Part shown: piece by piece, positions 1-5,360 of the stretch
Layout of the letters: every line of letters starts with the position of its first letter
Position numbering within the stretch: position 1 is the stretch's first letter
From: an uncultured Oscillospiraceae bacterium
GTDB taxonomy: Bacteria; Bacillota; Clostridia; UBA1381
Assembly: GCA_945876665.1 (NCBI GenBank)
Contig: CAMCPC010000076.1
Location: 1-6,325, forward strand
Length of the DNA stretch: 6,325 nt
Direction of reading: 5' to 3'
The notes under the pieces: model-generated
The model's input: the letters and a program-made list of their open reading frames with translations, nothing else
Told to the model about the DNA's origin: nothing
The model's database searches: none
Translations under genes and position numbers: made by a program

Positions 1-342
1 CGCGGCGAAAAAAAAGTGTCCGTTACGGACACTGAAACAGAAAATTCAAAGCTTATAAAAACAAAATACACCACGATTGCCTACGGCAATGACCGCTCCC
101 TTGTTGAAGTGGAGCTGGAAACAGGGCGCACGCATCAGATACGCGCGCAGATGGCGCATATTTCCCATCCGCTCGCAGGCGACAGGAAATACGGCGCAAA
201 AAGCGGCGGTACTATGAAGCTTGCCAGCTACAAGCTCCGCTTTGATTTTACGTCTGACGCAGGTATTTTAAACTATATGAACGGCAGGGAATTTCAGATA
301 ACTGTTGACTTTGCCGAAACCTTTTCGCAGGCAAATTCATAA
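1..342 (+). CDS. RluA-family rRNA pseudouridine synthase, C-terminal part (5' end outside window)
   Basis: The frame is open from base 1 to a TAA at 340-342, giving 113 residues that continue from a gene begun to the left. The GTG at base 16 is not a real start, because the same frame reads through it from the edge. The diagnostic block is GRTHQIR at about residues 42-48, followed by [13 protein letters not shown], which is the conserved C-terminal half of the RluA/RluC/RluD catalytic domain. These cytoplasmic enzymes convert specific uridines in rRNA (sometimes tRNA) to pseudouridine. The catalytic Asp of the HRLD-type motif and any N-terminal S4 domain would lie upstream and cannot be checked. 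Which uridine is modified cannot be told from this fragment. The 3' end overlaps the convergent glycosyltransferase gene by 49 bases. Confidence 0.9.
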   Translation, partial: RGEKKVSVTDTETENSKLIKTKYTTIAYGNDRSLVEVELETGRTHQIRAQMAHISHPLAGDRKYGAKSGGTMKLASYKLRFDFTSDAGILNYMNGREFQITVDFAETFSQANS

Positions 343-1418
343 AGGTCTTTCGCGGCATCCGGCTTGCCAAGGCGTTTTACGCTCTCAACCATAAGCTCCT
401 TTCTCCACGAACAGCCAAGCATCAAGTTCAAAGCATCCGAAATTGGATAATTCTTATTTACCATCACCGCTGCGCCGGCATTTACAAGGAAGTTCAGATT
501 TCTGTCTTCATGTCCCGGTATCGGATTCATTGTTATCATGGGAAGTCCCTTTGCAAGCGCCTCGGAGGTGGTAAGTCCGCCCGGCTTTGTTATTATAAGA
601 TCGGATGCGTCCATCATAATATCCACATTATCAACAAATCCGTATGTATACACGTTCTTTGTCCACTCAAATTCGTCCACGGTATTTTTTATTTTCTTAT
701 TTGAGCCGCACACGCACAGGACCTGAAACTCATGCTCATTCAGATCCATTTCTGCAAGCAGATTTTTTATATTTCCGTACCCCATCGAACCCATCATTAT
801 GAGGATAGTGGGAATATCCTTTACACCAAGCGCTTTTCGCGCTTCTTTTTTATCCGTTTTACGTGAAAACTGCTCACGCACAGGTATTCCTATGGGCAGC
901 AGCTTCTTCTTTGCAATACCCTTTTTCTGCATTTCATATGACAGCAGCTCGTCCGGAATAACATAATAATCCAGAAAAGTGCTTTCCCAGAACGGATGCA
1001 CCGTAAAGTCGGTTACTATACCTACCATAGGACAATCCGTAACTGCGTTGTCCGCAAGAATACTCATACATACTCCGGCATAGCTGTGCGTGCCTATCAT
1101 CAGGTCAGGGTCAAAATCACTGACAAATTTCGCAAGCCTGCCTGACACAAACCGTGAAAAAAGCGTCAGCAAAGAATGACGGTCATACGGCTCATCCTTT
1201 TGGGAGAGTTTTCCGTATGCCTTTCCGTATGCCTTAGGAAGATACTTTGTCGAAACAAGATAACCGTCCTGAATATAATTACCCAGACGGTGGTTTATGT
1301 AATCAAAAATATCCAGCATATGACACTCATGCCCGTTTTTTTCAAAATATTCCATTATTGCCTTGGCTGTGGAGTGATGTCCGTAGCCTGCCTTTACAGA
1401 TAATAATAATACTTTCAC
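294..1418 (-). CDS. MGDG synthase / processive diacylglycerol glucosyltransferase-like protein (GT28 family)
   Basis: This 374-residue protein is a two-domain GT-B glycosyltransferase of the plant MGDG-synthase / Bacillus UgtP type. The N-terminal domain opens with a nucleotide-sugar synthase glycine loop, GYGHHSTA (residues 11-18), and carries TDFTVHPFW (136-144), a form of the family's TDF-x-x-H-x-x-W motif. The C-terminal Glyco_tran_28-type donor domain has TKPGG (277-281), then SEALAKG, then PIPGHE (299-304), where family members bind the sugar nucleotide. The family moves a hexose from UDP-sugar to diacylglycerol at the inner face of the membrane, making glycolipids and lipoteichoic-acid anchors. 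The exact sugar, acceptor and processivity are inferred, not shown. There are no membrane segments, which fits a peripheral enzyme. The start is a GTG at 1416-1418: an in-frame stop lies only four codons upstream (1431-1433), and an AGAGGGA site sits 6 nt before the GTG. It is convergent with the pseudouridine synthase and divergent from the MATE gene. Confidence 0.85.
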   Translation of the reverse strand: MKVLLLSVKAGYGHHSTAKAIMEYFEKNGHECHMLDIFDYINHRLGNYIQDGYLVSTKYLPKAYGKAYGKLSQKDEPYDRHSLLTLFSRFVSGRLAKFVSDFDPDLMIGTHSYAGVCMSILADNAVTDCPMVGIVTDFTVHPFWESTFLDYYVIPDELLSYEMQKKGIAKKKLLPIGIPVREQFSRKTDKKEARKALGVKDIPTILIMMGSMGYGNIKNLLAEMDLNEHEFQVLCVCGSNKKIKNTVDEFEWTKNVYTYGFVDNVDIMMDASDLIITKPGGLTTSEALAKGLPMITMNPIPGHEDRNLNFLVNAGAAVMVNKNYPISDALNLMLGCSWRKELMVESVKRLGKPDAAKDLYEFACEKVSAKSTVI

Positions 1419-1424
1419 AATTAA

Positions 1425-1431
1425 TCCCTCT
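1425..1431 (-). promoter_or_regulatory. Ribosome binding site fixing the GTG start of the glycosyltransferase
   Basis: On the minus strand this reads AGAGGGA, 6 nt upstream of the GTG at 1416-1418. The in-frame stop at 1431-1433 overlaps it, and no ATG lies between, so the GTG is the only credible start. Confidence 0.7.
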
Positions 1432-1464
1432 TATTTTGAAAATTTTTATACCCCATTCAATAAC

Positions 1465-1493
1465 ATTATACCAAATAAAAAAATTTTTTTCAA
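1465..1493 (-). promoter_or_regulatory. Predicted sigma-A-type promoter of the glycosyltransferase gene
   Basis: On the minus strand a TTGAAA -35 box (1488-1493) and a perfect TATAAT -10 box (1465-1470) are separated by exactly 17 bases. Transcription would begin near 1458, leaving a leader of about 40 nt to the GTG start. The -35 box lies 5 bases from the -35 box of the divergent MATE promoter. Confidence 0.75.
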
Positions 1494-1498
1494 CCTTA

Positions 1499-1527
1499 TT
1501 GACATTAGTAATACAATGGTCTATAAT
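1499..1527 (+). promoter_or_regulatory. Predicted consensus sigma-A-type promoter of the MATE gene
   Basis: A perfect TTGACA -35 box (1499-1504) and a perfect TATAAT -10 box (1522-1527) are separated by 17 bases. The start of transcription would be near 1534, giving a leader of about 39 nt. A full consensus promoter on an efflux gene is expected to be strong unless a regulator covers it. A partial dyad, TACA-N5-TGTA at 1544-1556, is the only operator-like candidate downstream. Confidence 0.8.
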
Positions 1528-1558
1528 TGCATAGGTTAAAATTTACATAGTCTGTATT

Positions 1559-1567
1559 AAGGCGGTG
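1559..1567 (+). promoter_or_regulatory. Strong ribosome binding site of the MATE gene
   Basis: AAGGCGGTG differs by one base from the ideal AAGGAGGTG and lies 5 nt before the ATG at 1573. It favours this start over the in-frame ATG four codons later (1585). Confidence 0.75.
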
Positions 1568-1572
1568 AAAAT

Positions 1573-2910
1573 ATGGTATATGATATGACAAAAGGGAGTC
1601 CGCTTAAGCTGATATTGTCCTTTTCGGTACCTATGCTTATAGGTAATGTGTTTCAGCAGGTTTATAACTTCGTGGACGCGGCGGTAGTCGGAAGATTTGT
1701 GGGCGCCGAGTCGCTTGCTGCGGTTGGTTCAACAGGAACAATACTTGCTGTTATGATTTGTCTTATGATGGGACTTACAAGCGGTGCGGGAATTATAATT
1801 TCGCAGTGCTTCGGCTCGCGTAAATTTGATGAAATGCGCAAAACGGTAACGGGACTTATTTATATAGTGGTTATTCTTTCAGTCATAACCTCAATTGCGG
1901 GTATAATTTTCGCGCGCCCGATACTGCGGCTTCTCAGCACTCCCGACAGAGTAATTGATGAAGCGGTCAGGTATGTAAATATTATCTTTGCCTTTACTAT
2001 CGGCATGGCAATGTATAACTCCGCAGGCGCGATACTGCGCAGTCTCGGTGACAGCCGCACCCCTCTTTATGCGCTTATCCTTTCGTCACTTCTTAATGTC
2101 GGACTGGATTTGCTGTTTGTCATTGTGTTTAAGGCAGGCGTTGCCGGAGCGGCAATCGCGACGGTTATAGCGCAGATAATCAGCGCCGTATATTGTATAG
2201 TTCACATTGTACGCTACCGCGAACAGCTTAATCTGGAGGGTATAAGCTTTAGAACAAGTAAGGAAGCATTAATCAGAATATTTCAGACAGGTCTGCCGGC
2301 GGCACTCGAAAGCTGTCTAATATCCCTCGGCACAATGAGCGTGCAGAGGCTCGTCAACTCCTTCGGAAAAATGACTATGGCGGCATACACAGCCGCAACC
2401 AAAATAGACTCAATAGCAATTGCACCTATTGTTTCAATAGGAATGTCACTGTCAGTATTTGCCGGACAAAACAGGGGCGCGGGAAATCTTGACAGAATTA
2501 AAAAGGGACTTTACCAAACGCTTTTGTCGCTTATCGGCATATGTATCGTGCTTGCTGTGGTAATCGTTCTTCTTCGTCATCAGCTTCTCGGACTTTTCCT
2601 TGACAAAAACAAAGCCGCAGAAGCTATCATTATCGGAAGCAGATACCTCGTAATTGTAAGTGTTGCATACATTGTCGCGGCGGTTATGCGGACATACCTC
2701 AATATACTGCGTGGTGCGGGAGATGTAAACACCTCCGCTATAGCAGGCATACTGGAGCTTACGGGCAGAATTATATTTGCGTATATACTTGTGCATCCCT
2801 TCGGCTCAACAGGTATATGGATGGCAACTCCGCTCGCATGGGCAATGGGTGCTTCTGTGCCTGTGATACGCTATTACTCGGGCAAGTGGAAGGATAAAAA
2901 ACTGATATAA
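1573..2910 (+). CDS. MATE-family multidrug/cation efflux transporter
   Basis: The 445-residue hydrophobic protein has the length and two-lobe plan of the MATE (multidrug and toxic compound extrusion) family, with about 12 predicted membrane segments. The first MatE repeat starts with PMLIGNVFQQVYNFVDAAVVG (from residue 20). D35 in this stretch sits where NorM-type proteins keep a conserved cation-site aspartate. The second repeat begins near residue 240 with GLPAALES and continues through the TAATKID and SVFAGQNRGAG segments. The protein ends in a short basic tail. Family members sit in the cytoplasmic membrane and export organic cations, drugs or metabolites in exchange for Na+ or H+. Neither the substrate nor the coupling ion can be read from the sequence. 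It is a single-gene unit with its own consensus promoter, a strong RBS and a terminator just after the TAA. No regulator gene lies alongside. Confidence 0.92.
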   Translation: MVYDMTKGSPLKLILSFSVPMLIGNVFQQVYNFVDAAVVGRFVGAESLAAVGSTGTILAVMICLMMGLTSGAGIIISQCFGSRKFDEMRKTVTGLIYIVVILSVITSIAGIIFARPILRLLSTPDRVIDEAVRYVNIIFAFTIGMAMYNSAGAILRSLGDSRTPLYALILSSLLNVGLDLLFVIVFKAGVAGAAIATVIAQIISAVYCIVHIVRYREQLNLEGISFRTSKEALIRIFQTGLPAALESCLISLGTMSVQRLVNSFGKMTMAAYTAATKIDSIAIAPIVSIGMSLSVFAGQNRGAGNLDRIKKGLYQTLLSLIGICIVLAVVIVLLRHQLLGLFLDKNKAAEAIIIGSRYLVIVSVAYIVAAVMRTYLNILRGAGDVNTSAIAGILELTGRIIFAYILVHPFGSTGIWMATPLAWAMGASVPVIRYYSGKWKDKKLI

Positions 2911-2919
2911 CACATTATG

Positions 2920-2944
2920 GGGCGGTCATTGACTGCCCTTTTTT
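2920..2944 (+). terminator. Rho-independent terminator of the MATE gene
   Basis: The arms GGGCGGT (2920-2926) and ACTGCCC (2932-2938) pair over 7 bp with one G-U, plus an optional C-G closing pair, around a 3-5 nt loop. Six Ts (2939-2944) follow at once. It starts 10 bases after the MATE stop. The other strand has no T-run after the hairpin, so it should act in one direction only. Confidence 0.88.
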
Positions 2945-2983
2945 GTTGATTTAGCATAATTCTTCATTATTTTATTATTTATC

Positions 2984-3012
2984 TTGATTTTATTGACAAT
3001 TTATAATATAAT
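2984..3012 (+). promoter_or_regulatory. Predicted promoter of the purCBA operon
   Basis: A TTGATT -35 box (2984-2989) and a TATAAT -10 box (3007-3012) are separated by 17 bases in a very AT-rich stretch after the MATE terminator. Transcription would start near 3019, leaving a leader of about 36 nt. That is too short for a purine riboswitch aptamer, and I see no Bacillus-type PurR box. A perfect TTGACA at 2993-2998 has no correctly spaced -10 partner. Confidence 0.65.
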
Positions 3013-3054
3013 ATAGAAGTAAAACTATGTTTACACGGAAAGGAACTGATAAAT

Positions 3055-3762
3055 ATGAAGAAATTGGAACAGCTTTACGAAGGAAAGGCAAAGAAGGTTT
3101 TCAAAACTGATGATGAAAATCTTTACATCGTTGACTACAAGGACGACGCAACTGCTTTTAACGGTCTTAAAAAGGGACAGATTTCAGGCAAGGGCGTTGT
3201 AAACAACAAGATGTCAAACTTCCTTATGCAGATAATGGAAAAGAACGGTATTCCTACTCACTTTGTTGAGGAAATTTCTGACAGAGAAACAGTTGTAAAG
3301 AGAGTTGAAATCGTGCCTCTTGAGGTAATCATCAGAAACATTGCCGCAGGCAGCTTTTCAAAGCGTTTCGGCGTTGAGGAGGGCAAGAAATTGAACTGCA
3401 CAACTCTTGAATACTGCCTTAAGGACGATGACCTTGGCGATCCGATGATTAACGATTATCAGATTATCGCAATCGGCGCGGCTACGAGAGAAGACCTTGA
3501 CACAATCGCTGACCTTACCTTCAAGGTAAATGATGTTCTTAAAGCATATTTTGAAAGTATTAATATAGAGCTTGTAGATTTCAAGATTGAATTCGGTAAG
3601 ACTCCTGACGGTCAGATTATTCTTGCTGACGAAATCTCACCTGACACATGCCGTCTGTGGGACGCTACAACACATGAAAAGCTTGACAAGGACCGTTTCA
3701 GACGTGACATGGGCAATGTTGAGGAAGCATATGCAGAAGTATTTAAAAGATTAGGACTTTAG
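3055..3762 (+). CDS. purC: Phosphoribosylaminoimidazole-succinocarboxamide (SAICAR) synthase
   Basis: This enzyme joins aspartate to CAIR using ATP to make SAICAR, the eighth step of IMP synthesis, in the cytoplasm. At 235 residues it has the usual bacterial single-domain length. The N-terminal nucleotide-binding segment [10 protein letters not shown] (residues 7-16) is present. So is the first SAICAR synthase signature, [15 protein letters not shown] (86-100), and the second, LVDFKIEFG (173-181), followed by [12 protein letters not shown] (192-203). All expected blocks are intact, so it should be active. The ATG at 3055 follows an AAAGGA site with a 10-nt gap. It is the first gene of a purC-purB-purA run. 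The next product, SAICAR, is the substrate of the neighbouring PurB. It ends in TAG, and the last two bases of that stop form the outer edge of the palindrome in the spacer. Confidence 0.97.
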   Translation: MKKLEQLYEGKAKKVFKTDDENLYIVDYKDDATAFNGLKKGQISGKGVVNNKMSNFLMQIMEKNGIPTHFVEEISDRETVVKRVEIVPLEVIIRNIAAGSFSKRFGVEEGKKLNCTTLEYCLKDDDLGDPMINDYQIIAIGAATREDLDTIADLTFKVNDVLKAYFESINIELVDFKIEFGKTPDGQIILADEISPDTCRLWDATTHEKLDKDRFRRDMGNVEEAYAEVFKRLGL

Positions 3763-3863
3763 TCTGAATAAAATCGCCCAGCTCACCACTTTTCGCCGAG
3801 GGCAGTATAAGCATACGGCACCTCGGCTGCAAAGCGGCAATCTGAACGATTTTCTTTCAGCCT
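3761..3863. repeat. Long imperfect palindrome (about 100 nt) between purC and purB
   Basis: The whole spacer folds on itself in nearly constant register. Pairing arms from outside in are: 3761-3762 with 3862-3863; CTGAA 3764-3768 with TTCAG 3856-3860; AAAATCG 3770-3776 with CGATTTT 3847-3853; CAG 3779-3781 with CTG 3842-3844; CCACTTT 3786-3792 with AAAGCGG 3831-3837 (one mismatch); GCCGAGG 3795-3801 with CCTCGGC 3821-3827; GC 3802-3803 with GC 3818-3819; GTAT 3805-3808 with ATAC 3813-3816, closed by an AAGC loop. That is about 36 pairs with small internal loops. No T-run follows the stem on the + strand, so it is not a standard terminator. The purB ribosome binding site begins about 10 bases after it. 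It may be a small palindromic mobile repeat, an RNA processing or stability element, or a regulatory RNA. I do not recognise it as a named RNA family. Confidence 0.7.
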
Positions 3864-3887
3864 TATATTATGGAAAGGATTTAATTT

Positions 3888-5321
3888 ATGGCAACAAATA
3901 CTTATGAAAGTCCCCTAAATTCCCGTTACGCATCAAAGGAAATGCAGTACATCTTTTCTCCGGACAAGAAGTTTTCCACATGGAGAAAGCTATGGATTGC
4001 GCTTGCCGAAAGCGAGCAGGAATTAGGACTTGATATAACCGACAAGCAGATTGCTCAGATGAAGGAGCATATCTATGACATAAACTACGACGTAGCAAAG
4101 GCGCGCGAAAAGGAAGTGCGCCACGACGTAATGTCGCACGTGTACGCCTACGGCGTGCAGTGTCCCGACGCAAAGCCTATCATACACCTTGGTGCGACAA
4201 GCTGCTATGTGGGCGACAACACCGACATTATCATAATGACAGAGGCAATGCAGCTTGTAAAGAAAAAGCTTGTATGCCTTATCGGCGAGCTTGCAAAGTT
4301 CGCAAAGGAATACAAGGACCTTCCAACGCTTGCGTTCACCCACTTCCAGCCGGCACAGCCGACAACAGTAGGCAAGCGCGCGTCGCTATGGCTTGAGGAT
4401 TTACTCATGGATTTGGAGGACGTGGACTATCAGCTTTCAAAGGCAAAGCTTCTTGGCTGCAAGGGCACAACAGGCACACAGGCAAGCTTCCTTGAACTGT
4501 TCGAGGGCGACCACGAGAAGTGCAAGGAGCTTGACAAAAAGATTGCGAAGAAAATGGGATATAACGATTCCTTCCCTGTAAGCGGTCAGACATATCCGAG
4601 AAAGCTTGACTCACAGATGCTAAACACTCTGAGCCTTATCGCACAGAGCGCATATAAATTCTCAAACGATATAAGACTTTTGCAGCACTTAAAGCAGATT
4701 GAAGAGCCGTTTGAAAAGTCGCAGATAGGCTCATCAGCTATGGCATACAAGAGAAATCCGATGCGCAGCGAAAGAATAGGCTCGCTTGCAAGATACGTCA
4801 TCGTAGACGCGCTTAACCCCGCAATCACAGCGTCAACACAGTGGTTTGAGAGAACCCTCGACGACAGCGCAAACAAGAGAATTTCAGTTCCCGAAGCATT
4901 CCTTGCTGTAGATGCAATTCTTAGTCTTTACATCAACGTGGTTGACGGACTTGTGGTATATGACAAGGTTATAAATCAGCAGTTCATGCGTGAAATTCCG
5001 TTCATGGCTACTGAAAATATAATGATGGACGCTGTCAAAAAGGGCGGCGACAGACAGGATTTACACGAGAAAATCAGAGTTTACTCAATGGAGGCAGGCA
5101 AGACCGTCAAGGTCATGGGCAAGGAAAACAACCTCGCCGAGCTTATTGCGGCAGACCCTGCATTCGGGCTTACTCTTGAGGAAATCAATGCTGTTATGAA
5201 GCCGGAAAACTATGTAGGACGCGCTCCGCAGCAGGTTGAGGACTTTTTAAAGGATTACGTTGAGCCTGTACTGGAAGCAAACAAGGATTTGTTGGGCATT
5301 GAAGTAGAAATTAACGTCTGA
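3888..5321 (+). CDS. purB: Adenylosuccinate lyase, long human-like type
   Basis: PurB is a cytoplasmic, normally tetrameric lyase. It removes fumarate from SAICAR to give AICAR, and from adenylosuccinate to give AMP, so it acts twice in purine synthesis. The 477-residue length and block order match the long clade that includes the human enzyme rather than the roughly 430-residue Bacillus type. HLGATSCYVGDNTD carries H100, and FTHFQPAQPTTVGKR carries H152; both sit at the family's conserved catalytic histidines. KGTTGTQASFLELFEGD follows. The fumarase/aspartase-superfamily signature is GSSAMAYKRNP (281-291), which holds the mobile-loop serines S282-S283; the usual Pro after Met is Ala here. 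The ATG at 3888 has a GGAAAGGA site 8 nt upstream. It lies 125 bases after purC, behind the palindrome, and 39 bases before purA. I see no strong promoter of its own, so co-transcription with purC is likely. Confidence 0.97.
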   Translation: MATNTYESPLNSRYASKEMQYIFSPDKKFSTWRKLWIALAESEQELGLDITDKQIAQMKEHIYDINYDVAKAREKEVRHDVMSHVYAYGVQCPDAKPIIHLGATSCYVGDNTDIIIMTEAMQLVKKKLVCLIGELAKFAKEYKDLPTLAFTHFQPAQPTTVGKRASLWLEDLLMDLEDVDYQLSKAKLLGCKGTTGTQASFLELFEGDHEKCKELDKKIAKKMGYNDSFPVSGQTYPRKLDSQMLNTLSLIAQSAYKFSNDIRLLQHLKQIEEPFEKSQIGSSAMAYKRNPMRSERIGSLARYVIVDALNPAITASTQWFERTLDDSANKRISVPEAFLAVDAILSLYINVVDGLVVYDKVINQQFMREIPFMATENIMMDAVKKGGDRQDLHEKIRVYSMEAGKTVKVMGKENNLAELIAADPAFGLTLEEINAVMKPENYVGRAPQQVEDFLKDYVEPVLEANKDLLGIEVEINV

Positions 5322-5341
5322 TAGACATACAATTTTAATAT

Positions 5342-5347
5342 AGAAAG
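5342..5347 (+). promoter_or_regulatory. Weak, distant ribosome binding site of purA
   Basis: The best purine-rich match before the purA ATG is AGAAAG, 13 nt upstream, which is both weaker and farther than the sites of purC and purB. No other in-frame start codon lies nearby, and the protein's N-terminus fits the family, so the start itself is secure. Confidence 0.35.
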
Positions 5348-5360
5348 TTGGTATAGAATT

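Noticed and set aside
313..356. A bulged hairpin at the convergent gene ends (CCTTT 320-324 with AAAGG 341-345, extended by AAA/TTT and GCC/GGC)
   Set aside because: The stem is broken by bulges and no T-run follows it on either strand, so it does not qualify as a terminator. It was left unannotated.
1247..1534. A 95-codon + strand open frame crossing the divergent spacer
   Set aside because: It lies mostly antisense to the glycosyltransferase, has no ribosome binding site, and runs over both predicted promoters. Its translation resembles no family.
2452..2796. A 114-codon minus-strand open frame inside the MATE gene
   Set aside because: It is fully antisense to a well-supported membrane protein gene and has no recognisable domain. 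It is best explained as a shadow of the coding frame.
2993..2998. A perfect TTGACA as the purC -35 box
   Set aside because: The TATAAT boxes nearby are 3 and 8 bases away and no -10 match lies at 16-18 bases. TTGATT at 2984-2989 pairs with TATAAT at 3007-3012 at exactly 17 bases and is preferred.
3763..3887. A ZTP (pfl) or purine riboswitch in the purC-purB spacer
   Set aside because: The spacer is structured and sits in a fitting pathway, but I could not find the conserved aptamer cores of either class. A single long hairpin is not the fold of either.
4023..4876. Several minus-strand open frames of 60-110 codons within purB
   Set aside because: All are antisense to a complete, strongly conserved purB. 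They arise from its codon use and show no start signal or known domain.
5322..5357. A separate purA promoter (TAGACA at 5322-5327 with TATAGA at 5339-5344 or 5352-5357)
   Set aside because: The spacings are 11 and 24 bases, outside the workable range.
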